From Lodderomyces elongisporus (lineage: Eukaryota; Ascomycota; Pichiomycetes; Serinales; Debaryomycetaceae): DNA of 64,000 nucleotides. The stretch is from positions 2,666,001 through 2,730,000 of the forward strand of contig NC_083674.1 in the NCBI RefSeq assembly GCF_030384665.1, read 5' to 3'. Both the position numbers and the translations under genes were made by a program. Shown here piece by piece: positions 1-9,299 of the stretch. The notes beneath the pieces are model-generated. The model did no database searches and had not been told where the DNA came from. It worked only from the letters and a program-made list of their open reading frames with translations. How positions within the stretch are numbered: position 1 is the stretch's first letter; each line of letters begins with the position of its first letter.

Positions 1-1
1 A

Positions 2-1399
2 AAAGATGGCGAAGAAAGGCTAGCTGAGATTCTACAGGAACACACCAAAAAGGGAAGGAAAGTGTACTATGTGCATTACCAAGACTTTAATAAACGTCTT
101 GACGAATGGATCGAGATTGATCGAATCAATTTCCGCAAAGCATTGATCTTACCACAGATTGCAACAGACGACAAGAAAGATACCAAGCAAAAGAAAAAGA
201 CTAAGCTGAAGGCTTCGAAATCCAAAGATGGAAAATCAGCCACATCATCGAATGTACAAACACCCAAGGAAGATAGTGCGCCAGCAATGAATGAAGATGA
301 AATGGATTTGGAGAATTTGAACGTTCAAGGTCTAAAAAGACCGGGCGAAGAAGTTACCAGAGAAGAAGAGATCAAAAAGTTGAGGGCTGGAGGATCAATG
401 ACTCAGAACCACTCGGAAGTCGCTAGAGTGAGAAACTTGTCAACTGTTATTGTTGGCGAACATGTGGTTGAACCCTGGTATTTCTCACCATACCCAATTG
501 AACTCACAGAAGAGGATGTGATTTACATTTGCGACTTTACACTATCATTCTTTGGCTCAAGAAAGCAATTTGAACGATTCAGAAGCAAATGCTCAATGAA
601 ACACCCTCCAGGTAATGAGATTTATCGTGACGACAAGGTCTCTTTTTGGGAGCTTGACGGGAGGAAACAACGTACTTATTGTAGAAATTTGTGTTTGCTT
701 TCAAAGCTATTTTTGGACCACAAAACCTTATACTACGATGTGGACCCATTCTTGTTCTACATCATGACCACAAGGTCCGAGCGTGGACACCATATTGTTG
801 GCTACTTTTCCAAGGAAAAAGAGAGTCAAGACAATTACAACGTTGCATGTATTCTCACTCTCCCACAGTATCAAAAACGAGGATTGGGAAAAATTCTTAT
901 ACAGTTTTCTTACATGTTATCTGCAGTTGAAAAGAAAGTGGGCTCTCCTGAAAAGCCATTGTCGGATCTAGGATTGTTGTCATACCGAGCGTATTGGACC
1001 GACACGTTGGTAAAACTTCTTGTGGAACGAAATAATCCATCTTTGTATCGAAAGAACAATCCACATTTAGAAGCCAATGATGATTTTGACCGCAGCACAC
1101 CACCTACATCAAGGAATGGCCATGGCCATGGTCACAATCACAGCAACGAAATCACAATTGAAGACATCTCAGCAATTACATGCATGACTACAACGGACAT
1201 ATTGCATACGTTGACTACACTTCAAATGCTTCGTTATTACAAAGGACAGCACATTATTGTTTTGACTGATCAGATAATGGTTTTGTATGAAAAGCTCATC
1301 AAGAAAGTAAGGGAAAAGAAGAAGCATGAGCTCAACCCAAAACTCCTCAACTGGACACCACCACAGTTTACAGCAAACCAATTGCGTTTTGGTTGGTGA
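2..1399 (+). CDS. ESA1: Esa1 MYST-family histone acetyltransferase (NuA4 catalytic subunit), 5' end missing
   Basis: The reading frame is open from base 2, so the N-terminus lies outside the window; there is no in-frame ATG near the start, and upstream codons 2-61 continue the chromodomain-like barrel (KVYYVHYQDFNKRLDEW). A basic, low-complexity linker follows. The MYST domain starts near RNLSTVIVGEHVVEPWYFSPYP. The catalytic Cys lies in NVACILTLPQYQKRGLGK, which also carries the acetyl-CoA-binding loop, and the catalytic Glu lies in GSPEKPLSDLG. In yeast Esa1 acetylates H4 and H2A in NuA4 and is essential. A His/Gly/Asn insert (GHGHGHNHSNE) sits in the C-terminal part of the HAT domain. It converges on PRP46 with 68 bp between stop codons. 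Identification is very secure. Confidence 0.96.
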   Translation, partial: KDGEERLAEILQEHTKKGRKVYYVHYQDFNKRLDEWIEIDRINFRKALILPQIATDDKKDTKQKKKTKLKASKSKDGKSATSSNVQTPKEDSAPAMNEDEMDLENLNVQGLKRPGEEVTREEEIKKLRAGGSMTQNHSEVARVRNLSTVIVGEHVVEPWYFSPYPIELTEEDVIYICDFTLSFFGSRKQFERFRSKCSMKHPPGNEIYRDDKVSFWELDGRKQRTYCRNLCLLSKLFLDHKTLYYDVDPFLFYIMTTRSERGHHIVGYFSKEKESQDNYNVACILTLPQYQKRGLGKILIQFSYMLSAVEKKVGSPEKPLSDLGLLSYRAYWTDTLVKLLVERNNPSLYRKNNPHLEANDDFDRSTPPTSRNGHGHGHNHSNEITIEDISAITCMTTTDILHTLTTLQMLRYYKGQHIIVLTDQIMVLYEKLIKKVREKKKHELNPKLLNWTPPQFTANQLRFGW

Positions 1400-1467
1400 A
1401 GGTCTATCATCTATTACCTGACTAAAACAATCTATCCACTTTTTTGTCTAAATACAGTGTTTCATTG

Positions 1468-2775
1468 TCAACCTGCGTCAGCAGCATTTGCATTTGCATT
1501 TGCATTGACACTTGCATTGGCACTGACTTCGACTTCGACATCAACATCGACATCAACATCGGCATTGCCCCATATTTTTATACTCTTGTCGCCTCCACAT
1601 GTGATGAGTCTTAGCCCAGACATGTCGAAAGTTGAAGCGTAAATTGCAGCTCGCTCGGAACCGGGAAGGTTTGGAGCATATCCTGTTTGAAGCAACTTTC
1701 CCAGCGTGTATTCATAAAAATTCATTTTACCATCATCATAACCTGAGAACAATGTATTTGTGACAGGGTTTATGCTCATTGTATTGATGATACGGCTTGC
1801 TTGATCGTCATCGAATTCAAAATTGTTCAATAATTGCGCTTTTGGTAGAAGCCATTGCTTAATAGCCCCGCTTGAATCTCCAGATGCAAACGTATACTCG
1901 TCTGGATGTGCTTTCATTGCTCGAATACTTTTCGAATGATGAGTTATGGTGGTGAGACTTTTCTGGTTCCGCAAATCCCATAGTCGTATAGTGCCGTCCA
2001 TTGAGCTGGTAATGACTTGGGGTTCATTCACATCGGCCACGATTGATGTAATATCATTTGTATGTCCCACAAGTAATGCAACTTCTTTGCTCGTTCGTAT
2101 ATCCCAAACTCTAACCACCGAGTCTCTTCCTCCACTTAGTAAAACATCTAATTCATCGTGTAATGCCAAGGCATATATTCCACCTACATGACCATGATAG
2201 TTTCTTATTTGGCACCCTTCTGGTGCATTCAGTCGTTCCAAATCCCAACATCGCAATGTCTTGTCTTCTGCTCCGGAAAACAAATAGGGGAATCTTTTGG
2301 AGACAATTAGTGTTCGCACACCCATAATGTGACCAGTCAACAAAGCTTTCATTTGCAGGGTTGCAAGGTCCCAGATTTTTATTGTAGAGTCCGAGGAACC
2401 CGTAACAAACCATTTGTTTGTTACTTCATCTAATGCCACGGTTCGAATCCATCCTTGATGAGCTCCAGCTAATGTTTTGAGTAGTTTCCATTGTGGTTGG
2501 TGATAGGTACTAGCTGCTGGTGCAAGTTCTTTGGCAGTTTCGACAACACGAGTAGACACTGATGTAATATGACTAGGTTTCGGAATCTCCGCTGTTGTTG
2601 TTGTTGATGATGTTGATGTATTAGTAGTAGTAGGGAACAAATATGCTAGCTTTGAATTTCTATACATTGCTTCAGAGAGCTCATCCGCTGGTGGTATCAA
2701 AGAATCGTCATCATTACCATTCTCACCATTACCATCAGGATATTTTGATATTCGGTTGAAAGTAGTTGTCGTCAT
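1468..2775 (-). CDS. PRP46: Prp46 (PLRG1-type) WD40 splicing factor of the NTC complex
   Basis: The product has 435 aa. A non-conserved Ser/Thr-rich N-terminus of about 90 residues precedes seven WD repeats, starting at WKLLKTLAGAHQGWIRTV and including the signatures GSSDSTIKIWDLATLQ, SGAEDKTLRCWDLE and SGGRDSVVRVWDIRTSKE. This order and wording are diagnostic of Prp46/PLRG1, a core Prp19-associated spliceosome subunit. The last propeller blade ends at GGDKSIKIWG. It is followed by an odd 30-residue tail of Asp-Val, Glu-Val and Asn-Ala dipeptides encoded by hexanucleotide repeats (about 1480-1565). The start ATG at 2775 is the first in frame. It diverges from the gene at 3057 across 281 bp. 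Confidence 0.95.
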   Translation of the reverse strand: MTTTTFNRISKYPDGNGENGNDDDSLIPPADELSEAMYRNSKLAYLFPTTTNTSTSSTTTTAEIPKPSHITSVSTRVVETAKELAPAASTYHQPQWKLLKTLAGAHQGWIRTVALDEVTNKWFVTGSSDSTIKIWDLATLQMKALLTGHIMGVRTLIVSKRFPYLFSGAEDKTLRCWDLERLNAPEGCQIRNYHGHVGGIYALALHDELDVLLSGGRDSVVRVWDIRTSKEVALLVGHTNDITSIVADVNEPQVITSSMDGTIRLWDLRNQKSLTTITHHSKSIRAMKAHPDEYTFASGDSSGAIKQWLLPKAQLLNNFEFDDDQASRIINTMSINPVTNTLFSGYDDGKMNFYEYTLGKLLQTGYAPNLPGSERAAIYASTFDMSGLRLITCGGDKSIKIWGNADVDVDVDVEVEVSANASVNANANANAADAG

Positions 2776-3056
2776 TATTTTTGTATGTGCAATCTTTTAT
2801 CGTGGTGCTATTGTGTGCTTAGAAGTTGCATATTGCGAAGGAGAAGAAATTAAGTGGAGTAATCAAGATGATGTGTTGGAAGATGTGCAAGATTCTGTAT
2901 TTTGCGTGTCTTGCGTGTTGTGCACTTTTGCAATTTTCGATGTTTTGCGCTTTGTGGAGTGCGGTTTTTATCATCTTCAGGATCATCAGCACCTTCAGCA
3001 CAATCAGCACCAACTGCCTCGTGCGCCTTAACACAACGATTATTGATCGGAGTACG

Positions 3057-4160
3057 ATGCAATTGATCCAAAATTTAACACATATTATCCTCAATTCAAA
3101 TAAAACATACAAAGTTATTGAGGTAATACCAAATGCCACTGACACAAAAAATGATGCTAACTCTCTAAATGGGTTTCAGCTATATGAAGAAAATTGTACT
3201 TTGGGAATTGCCGTTTCCAAATATCAATACTTGTCTATTTTCAAAGCATCACATTCGTACTTTTACCACCACAGAAATGAACTCTTGAGCATTGACAAAT
3301 TGTCAAGAGATAATCTTTGGGAAGCTTATTATATGACATTGGGTTACTTGATAACTACAAATGAACACCATACTATTCTCAAATTGCATGAACGTATAGT
3401 GGACATTTTGCAGAACCACGAGCAAGATTTGGAAATTATATCCACGTTTCTCACGAGTCGTTTGTCAAGAATTAATAAAAGCAGCTCGTTATGGGCCATG
3501 CTTCGGCGGTGGGTTGTAAAGAGTTTGTCCATTACTTATGGAGTGAGGCAGAACCAGGCTCCAATACCTATGGTTGACCGAAAGTATATTTTACGTGCCT
3601 TGAAGAGTTGCGAATTTCATTTTGCCAACTATTATGCCAACAACTTCTTACGATGGTGCATATTGATAGGCTCAGTAGATGGTACATTTTGCAATTACTG
3701 GAGCGAAGATCTTGTTCAAGTGTGTCGCTCGCACCATAGTGATAGTTCACTATGGAGCACTTTAAATTTTCTTTTGAAACACAATAAGACTCAAACTCTG
3801 ACTGAATTGTTAAAGCCGGTGATGAAAGAGTTGGCCAGAGAAAGTGTATGTGCGCATGTTACAGCAGCCGCAGTAGCAGCAGCAGCAGCAGCAGCAGGTC
3901 TGTGTATTGGTTTTGGTCAAAGTCCAAAGGTCCAATCAACCCCGAATGTAATTTCGGAACTAAGTTGGTTAATACAAGTAGATTGTAAAAACCTCACCCC
4001 ATATATACAGTTGATATTGGCTCTTGATTCTCTTGATGATCTATACAAGGTCAAAGAGCTTGACTGGAATAGTATAAATGCATCATTGGAAATAAAGAGT
4101 AAAATTGTTGAAACTGTAGATAAAAGAATCAAGGAGTTCAACTGCACTGACAGAGACTGA
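3057..4160 (+). CDS. Protein prenyltransferase alpha-subunit repeat protein (Ecm9-like)
   Basis: The product has 367 aa from the ATG at 3057. The frame is open further upstream to 2826, but that stretch is Cys/Phe-rich without family character and overlaps the probable PRP46 promoter, so I prefer 3057 (MQLIQNLTHIIL). Several helical hairpins resemble PPTA repeats: LGYLITTNEHHTILKLHERI, INKSSSLWAMLRRWVV and ANYYANNFLRWCILI. This matches fungal Ecm9-type proteins, which carry PPTA repeats but have no established transferase activity. A GCA-coded poly-Ala run lies near 3870-3896. A true RAM2 or BET4 alpha subunit has stronger repeats, so those are less likely. The family call is moderate, and the orthology to ECM9 is inference. 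Confidence 0.65.
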   Translation: MQLIQNLTHIILNSNKTYKVIEVIPNATDTKNDANSLNGFQLYEENCTLGIAVSKYQYLSIFKASHSYFYHHRNELLSIDKLSRDNLWEAYYMTLGYLITTNEHHTILKLHERIVDILQNHEQDLEIISTFLTSRLSRINKSSSLWAMLRRWVVKSLSITYGVRQNQAPIPMVDRKYILRALKSCEFHFANYYANNFLRWCILIGSVDGTFCNYWSEDLVQVCRSHHSDSSLWSTLNFLLKHNKTQTLTELLKPVMKELARESVCAHVTAAAVAAAAAAAGLCIGFGQSPKVQSTPNVISELSWLIQVDCKNLTPYIQLILALDSLDDLYKVKELDWNSINASLEIKSKIVETVDKRIKEFNCTDRD

Positions 4161-4596
4161 GATAAACGAAAGAATTGAGCCGCTTCAAATGTGATTATAG
4201 TATTAGAGTAGGAGGCATGGAGAGGCGGATGGAAAGAGGATGAAGGCTGAAAACAATAACAGAATTAGGTAAAGACTTTAAGTTCAAATTTGAATCAAAA
4301 TTCATTTTTTTAAACTTGCATTAATATTCTCTGTGCTTGTAGACTTGGCTGCGAAAATCGAATTCTTCTCGATCCGCATAGTTATGATGTTTTCCGTTCC
4401 GTTGTCTCGCGACTTTTAGGGAAATCAGTTCAATGTGCTAATACTCTCTTTCTCTCTCTGTTTTTCTCTATGTCTTGCACTTACACATACACACACTCTC
4501 TCTCTCTCTTTCAATTCATACATACATTTCCATAGACTATTCTCATAATTTCACCTACAAGAATCAATTCCACTAAATAGCATATTATAAATTCGA
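4161..4596 (+). other. Intergenic region: UBC12 upstream, CT-rich
   Basis: No gene is visible in these 436 bp. A polypyrimidine and CT-dinucleotide stretch (about 4442-4512) lies 85-155 bp upstream of the UBC12 ATG, a usual position for a yeast core promoter or leader. An inverted AGTTCAAATTTGAATC motif occurs near 4279. Confidence 0.6.
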
Positions 4597-5232
4597 ATGT
4601 TAAAGATTAGAGAGTTGCAGAAAAAGAGGCAAGAAGAAGCTGCTGCTGCTGCTGCTGCAGGAGGAGGAGGAGGAGGAGGAGGAGGAGGAGCAGGAATAGG
4701 TTCCACATCCAATTCGCCATCCCCTGCACCATCTTCCACTAATACTACCTCTAGTACCAAATCATCTGCAGCGCAGCTCCGGATCCAAAAAGATCTAGCC
4801 GAACTCGATTTGCCAAAAACCATCAAACTCCATTTTCCTCGACCCCAAGATGTGTTCTATTCTGAGCTCACAATCACCCCGCAGTCTGGGTACTACAAAT
4901 CGGGGCATTTTCATTTCAAAATTGAAATTTCGGGTAATTTCCCCATTGATCCACCTAAGATCAAGTGTGTAAATAAGATATATCATCCAAATATTGATCT
5001 ACAAGGTAATATATGCCTTAACATTCTAAGGGAGGACTGGTCGCCTGTGCTAAGCTTAAACTCGGTCTTGATTGGATTGAACTTCTTGTTTCTCGAACCA
5101 AACCCAAATGATCCATTGAATAAAGAGGCAGCAAACATGTTGGTCAAGGATAAAAAACAATTTGAGAGGAATGTCAGAAATCTGATGAGGGGAGGTTATG
5201 TTGATGGAGAATATTACGATCCCGTGGTTTGA
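4597..5232 (+). CDS. UBC12: Ubc12 NEDD8/Rub1-conjugating E2 enzyme
   Basis: The product has 211 aa. The N-terminal MLKIRELQKKRQ is the Ubc12 extension that docks on the Uba3 E1 and the Dcn1 E3 pocket. A linker with poly-Ala then poly-Gly, encoded by (GCT)n and (GGA)n at 4638-4689, and a Ser/Thr stretch separates it from the UBC fold (about 60-205). The active-site Cys is residue 140 in GNICLNILREDWSP, preceded by the conserved HPNID. LNFLFLEPNPNDPLNKEAA closes the fold. It transfers Rub1/NEDD8 to cullins. No intron is apparent in the reading frame. The homopolymer linker makes it longer than the usual ~185 aa. Confidence 0.96.
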   Translation: MLKIRELQKKRQEEAAAAAAAGGGGGGGGGGAGIGSTSNSPSPAPSSTNTTSSTKSSAAQLRIQKDLAELDLPKTIKLHFPRPQDVFYSELTITPQSGYYKSGHFHFKIEISGNFPIDPPKIKCVNKIYHPNIDLQGNICLNILREDWSPVLSLNSVLIGLNFLFLEPNPNDPLNKEAANMLVKDKKQFERNVRNLMRGGYVDGEYYDPVV

Positions 5233-5283
5233 TTTGTGAACTCATCGAGCCAGATCGTGACAGCTTACATTATTTTGCGTTGA

Positions 5284-5325
5284 GTTGACAAAAGAGTGTT
5301 GACAAAAGAGTGTTGACACCAGAGT
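5284..5325 (+). repeat. Three tandem 14-bp copies in the UBC12-PAC1 gap
   Basis: The unit GTTGACAAAAGAGT occurs perfectly at 5284-5297 and 5298-5311, and with two changes at 5312-5325. It lies 52 bp after the UBC12 stop, in the shared 3' region of two convergent genes. Confidence 0.95.
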
Positions 5326-5391
5326 TATTCTTCAGCTACTTTGGTTTTACTTTTATATTCTATTTTGTACTTTAGAAATATAATGAACAAA

Positions 5392-7173
5392 CTATTTCCA
5401 CACTTTGACCAAGTTATCTGTTGCACAGCTAACAAACACGCATTTAATCCGAACTTCGATTTCTTTTAGTAAATCTTTTTCGACTTCGTCAATTCCGTGG
5501 AACCCGCCATTTCCATTTGGTTCAGAAATCCTTCCATTTTTTTCAATCTTTCCATTTTTTTCATTTTCTCCGTCTTTCCCACCTTTTTTGTTTCCTTCCT
5601 CTTGTTCTACAGTTTCTTTTATCAAATGACCGCCCTTCTTCCTTCTACTCATTCTTGCCATATCAATATCGGTGACAAATCCTTCGTGTCCCATCAAGCT
5701 TCTCACCACGCCCACAGAACCGGTTACATTCAAGGCTCCCAAATCCCATATTTTGATCGTCTTGTCATCACTTCCACTGAAGATATATTTACCATTCGGG
5801 TGTATTTGTATTGATTTTACCCAGGAAATATGACCTCTCAAAGTCGTAATCTCCCATGCATGAGATGAATTATGCTGTGATGGAAGTAGTGTTTGTGAAG
5901 ATGCAATTATATTTGGTGGAGGTAGAAGCCATATTTTCAATGTTGAATCACGACTTGATGTGATGCAGTACTTATAACCTAGTTGGTTGTATATCGGGTC
6001 CGTGAGTAGTACTTGCGGGATTGTGGGGAAAAGGTCTGGATTGGAAAGAATGAATGTGTCCAAGTATGAATTCGAAAGCCAAGGAAGAAACTTTATGCAT
6101 TGGATGACATGAGTGTGGCCAAGCAAAAGAGCTATTCCTGTGCTTGTTTGGGCGTGTGTGAGTCTTGCTGATTGGTCTGATGAGCATGTAAGAATAAAGT
6201 CACCATAAGATGGGGTTGTAGTTATGGAGTACGCATTTGTACTTGCATCCATACTTGTACTTGCACCTGCATTTGCATTTACGACATTTTTCTTGGTGTT
6301 GTAAGTTAATTGCGGTGTTTGTGATTTGGAAGAAATATCCAAGTCCCTCACCCAATCTGAATGAGCAACAAATGACCTGGTGCAGTTACCTTCAATTACA
6401 TTCCATGATCTGACAGTTGTATCTCGTGATACTGAATACAATATTTCTGGGGAATCAATTGAAAATTTGATTGAGGATATAGTATGCTCGTGCCCTCGTA
6501 GTGTACGCAAGTGTTGATATGTAGAAGCATTGTACAATCGAATGGTCAAATCGGAAGAACACGACGCCAAAATGTAAATGGGATCGGTTATACCATCTCC
6601 GTAGTAGTCTATCAGATCCCACGATATTATCAATTGATGTACATTTTTCAAATGTGCTTTAATCACTTTTTCCGGCAAGTTAGATTCATCGTCAGATGCG
6701 AAATTCCACACATAGATGGACCCGTCATTACACCCGCAAAATACAAGTGGTAATACCGGGTGGATAGTGACACAATTAACAATCGACTGTGTTTGGAAAC
6801 TATGCAAAGACTGCAACGGCAACCAATCAACTCTGTCTTTTCCCATAATAGGCGCAACTTGGCCATTTTTCTGTTGCTCTTGTATATTATCAATATCTAT
6901 TATAGATCTGACATTTGCCAATTCATTCTCCAAATCAATTATTTTCTTTTGTAGTCGTAGCACGGTTGACCATTTCTTTTCAAGGTACTGTTCTATAATA
7001 TCCTTTGAAACATGGGGACTATCATTAGACCCTGGTAGTAGTATTTGTTGTAGTCGAGTGTATAGTTCAGGTTGATTTGCATTATTACATAACGGATGTA
7101 TATATTGTAATATTGCCTTGTTTAGCTCTGTCTGCTGTCGTTCTGTTAAAATTGCTGGTGTATTGAGGTTCAT
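5392..7173 (-). CDS. PAC1: Pac1/LIS1 dynein-regulating WD40 protein
   Basis: The product has 593 aa. The N-terminal LTERQQTELNKAILQYIH is a LisH dimerisation motif. A short coiled coil (about residues 68-92, LRLQKKIIDLENELANV) follows, then a seven-bladed WD40 propeller with LIS1 signatures such as LRGHEHTISSIKFS, LLGHTHVIQCIKFLPW, LRGHISWVKSIQIHPNG and GSDDKTIKIWDL. LIS1 proteins bind the dynein motor for nuclear migration. It is about 100 residues longer than S. cerevisiae Pac1, because of an Asn/Ala/Ser/Thr repeat insert (coding 6236-6300) and a Lys/Glu/Gly-rich insert (5510-5640) before the last blade. The first ATG at 7173 is used. Identification is secure. Confidence 0.93.
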   Translation of the reverse strand: MNLNTPAILTERQQTELNKAILQYIHPLCNNANQPELYTRLQQILLPGSNDSPHVSKDIIEQYLEKKWSTVLRLQKKIIDLENELANVRSIIDIDNIQEQQKNGQVAPIMGKDRVDWLPLQSLHSFQTQSIVNCVTIHPVLPLVFCGCNDGSIYVWNFASDDESNLPEKVIKAHLKNVHQLIISWDLIDYYGDGITDPIYILASCSSDLTIRLYNASTYQHLRTLRGHEHTISSIKFSIDSPEILYSVSRDTTVRSWNVIEGNCTRSFVAHSDWVRDLDISSKSQTPQLTYNTKKNVVNANAGASTSMDASTNAYSITTTPSYGDFILTCSSDQSARLTHAQTSTGIALLLGHTHVIQCIKFLPWLSNSYLDTFILSNPDLFPTIPQVLLTDPIYNQLGYKYCITSSRDSTLKIWLLPPPNIIASSQTLLPSQHNSSHAWEITTLRGHISWVKSIQIHPNGKYIFSGSDDKTIKIWDLGALNVTGSVGVVRSLMGHEGFVTDIDMARMSRRKKGGHLIKETVEQEEGNKKGGKDGENEKNGKIEKNGRISEPNGNGGFHGIDEVEKDLLKEIEVRIKCVFVSCATDNLVKVWK

Positions 7174-7864
7174 GATAATACCTACAGCCGTAATGACATC
7201 CGCTGATGGTGCTTAAAGTCGATAATAGTACAATTAATATAGGTAATGGTAAAGTACATAGGTCTATCTATTAAAGGCAACTGAAATTAGGCTCTATTGG
7301 TAATGTAAACATTTGTTGTTGTTTTTTTTTAAAAAAAATAAAAAAAAAAAATAAATAGAACAGAAAAAAATGTAAATACGCCGCAAAGATTAGACATGGA
7401 AACGGAATTTCTCAACTTCTACGCAGTAGTACATCCGCAATCGAATACCCATTAATCAACAGGTACAATTCTCGCACCTAGTCAACATGATGGAGAGGTA
7501 AAAAGAGGAGAAATGAGCTGGTGGATTAAAGTAAAGAATAAAATACATAGTGTATGAGATCTTGCGAGTTGCTCAATTGTAAGTCTTTGGTGTTTAATAT
7601 CGATATGTTTCCATTTGGAGAAAAGTTAAAGAAGGAAAGCAAAAATCGAAAGATAAAATAAGAAACAAAAGAACATTTACGGAAGAATTTGAAACCCGCT
7701 TTGTTCTAATGTTTATTTATAAATGATTTCGAATAACCAGATGTTAGTTCCATCAATGAACTGGTTCAACCATTAAAATAAAACGAAACGAAACAAAGCA
7801 AAGCAAAGAGAAACAAGAATGTCTGCCACTAGCGCTTGCCACTCAAACATTTGAACAAGTCCAC
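7174..7864 (-). other. Intergenic region upstream of PAC1
   Basis: These 691 bp lie between the PAC1 start and the IST1 stop. I see an A/T homopolymer block (7320-7360) and purine-rich AAAC/AAAG repeats near 7786-7815 just after IST1. No open reading frame, tRNA or clear regulatory motif stands out. Confidence 0.6.
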
Positions 7865-8746
7865 CTACTTTGGAGTTCCTTTCAATGCAGCAAACCTAGC
7901 TCTCAATGCATCAAAATCGTCCTGTGGCTTTTCGTCTTTCTCTTTAATACCACCATTGTTTGCAACTTTCTTTTTCATCTCGTCTACTTTCTCAGCAATA
8001 GGATTCTCCTTGTTTTTTTCTCCAACTCCCCCGCCTCCATTGTTGTTGTTGTTATTGGCATCGTCATTATTATGGTCACCTTGCTCACCTTCATTTTCCA
8101 CCACCTCCTCCACCTCGTCTTCGAGACGAAGACGGAGTCCTGAATATGGCACACCATAAGTCTTTGCAATCTCACAGAGGTACAAATCCACCAACTCTTC
8201 ACTTGGTGGATCGTATCCACATCTTCTAATAATTTTCTCGGAAATATACCCTTTACCATTCTCCATTGCTTCTCTTGTAAATTCAACGCCATATCTGGAA
8301 ACCAAAATGTCTCTTAATGTCACTAATTCTTTAAGGTCGGTGTGTGGCGCACTATATATTATTGATTGTATTGGTTCGAGTAGTGATGGATCGCAGACCG
8401 TTGCATTATTAAATTGTTTGTCATTTTTGCTCTCGTCACTTAAGTTAGATGAAGTGGTTGTTGGTATATTGGTTGCTGTGTTGTTGATGATCATACCGAG
8501 TCGAGCAAGCAATAACTCAACATACAACTCTAGATATTCCATCAACTCGATATATATATCATCCCGTATAATATTCTCAACTTTAATTTTAGCCAGCGAC
8601 TCCTTACCCTGCGATAACAAATGGGAAATGTTTCGCCGTTGTTGTTTAGCCATCGCGGTTTGCTTTTCTTGAGTATATTGAAGTTTAGAGAGACACATCT
8701 TTAGTGATGTTTTCAACCTCGTAGGGTTTATCTGATTCTTCGACAT
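7865..8746 (-). CDS. IST1: Ist1 ESCRT-III-associated protein
   Basis: The product has 293 aa. The conserved Ist1 domain fills residues 1-180: NPTRLKTSLKMCLSKLQYTQEK, with the basic helix AKQQRRNISHLLSQGKE and then IRDDIYIELMEYLELYVELLLARLG. Ist1 regulates Vps4 at endosomes for multivesicular-body sorting. The C-terminal part is acidic and Asn/Gly-rich (NNDDANNNNNNGGGG), then Lys-rich, ending DDFDALRARFAALKGTPK; this end resembles a MIT-interacting helix. The start is the ATG at 8746 (MSKNQINP); the codon two upstream in frame is TTG. The N-terminal assignment is secure. Confidence 0.93.
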   Translation of the reverse strand: MSKNQINPTRLKTSLKMCLSKLQYTQEKQTAMAKQQRRNISHLLSQGKESLAKIKVENIIRDDIYIELMEYLELYVELLLARLGMIINNTATNIPTTTSSNLSDESKNDKQFNNATVCDPSLLEPIQSIIYSAPHTDLKELVTLRDILVSRYGVEFTREAMENGKGYISEKIIRRCGYDPPSEELVDLYLCEIAKTYGVPYSGLRLRLEDEVEEVVENEGEQGDHNNDDANNNNNNGGGGVGEKNKENPIAEKVDEMKKKVANNGGIKEKDEKPQDDFDALRARFAALKGTPK

Positions 8747-9299
8747 TGTCAATTGGTGAATTCAATAAATGTTGAGATAAGAAAGGGATTTGTGAGCAAA
8801 ATATGCAGCAAAGGTATAGATGAATTATTTGTTTATCAATTGTGTTGTTTTAATTTTCCTTTTTATTTTTTTCGAATTGATTGTATTTTTTGGCTATTTG
8901 GTTATTTGGTTTTATATCAATTCGACGCTTTTGCTAACATTCTCAACAAATTCGGCTTTACAGACAAAAAAAAAATAAGGGATTGATAAATCTACGCCAC
9001 TTAAGTTTATGTTAGAGCTCATTAAAGAAAATCAACCAACATAAGACGAAGCAAACTCAAACCCAAACCCAAACCCAAACCCAAAACCAAAATTAAATTT
9101 ATTAATATTTAAAATTAAAAATTAAATTAAAAATGAAAATAAGATCTAGAACTAAAGCTCGAAATGGTGTTTAACTATTCCTTTTCTTAATTTCTATCTA
9201 TCTTTAGACTACGTGTTACGTGTCAAGTACAACAACGAACGTAATCAATCTCAAAACAATCTCATTGCTTCAATTCAACTGTTGTTTGTTCTGTTTATG
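8747..9299 (-). other. Intergenic region between IST1 and the HRK1-type kinase
   Basis: This holds the IST1 promoter side and the kinase 3' region. It contains a perfect (CCCAAA)4 run at 9062-9085, embedded in a longer degenerate CAAACC tract, followed by an AT-only stretch to about 9145. No gene is visible. Confidence 0.6.
9062..9085 (+). repeat. CCCAAA hexanucleotide repeat
   Basis: Four perfect CCCAAA units occur in the 3' region of the kinase gene. They look telomere-like, but telomere units in this clade are long (about 20 bp or more), so this is a plain microsatellite. Confidence 0.9.

Noticed and set aside
2443..2454. tRNA B-box-like GGTTCGAATCC
   Set aside because: It lies inside the PRP46 coding sequence (WIRTV) and no cloverleaf can be built around it.
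2826..3056. N-terminal extension of the Ecm9-like protein
   Set aside because: Cys/Phe-rich sequence without family character; it would occupy the shared promoter with PRP46.
9062..9085. Telomere-like CCCAAA repeat
   Set aside because: Only four units; telomeric units in this clade are much longer, and the flanks are ordinary genes.
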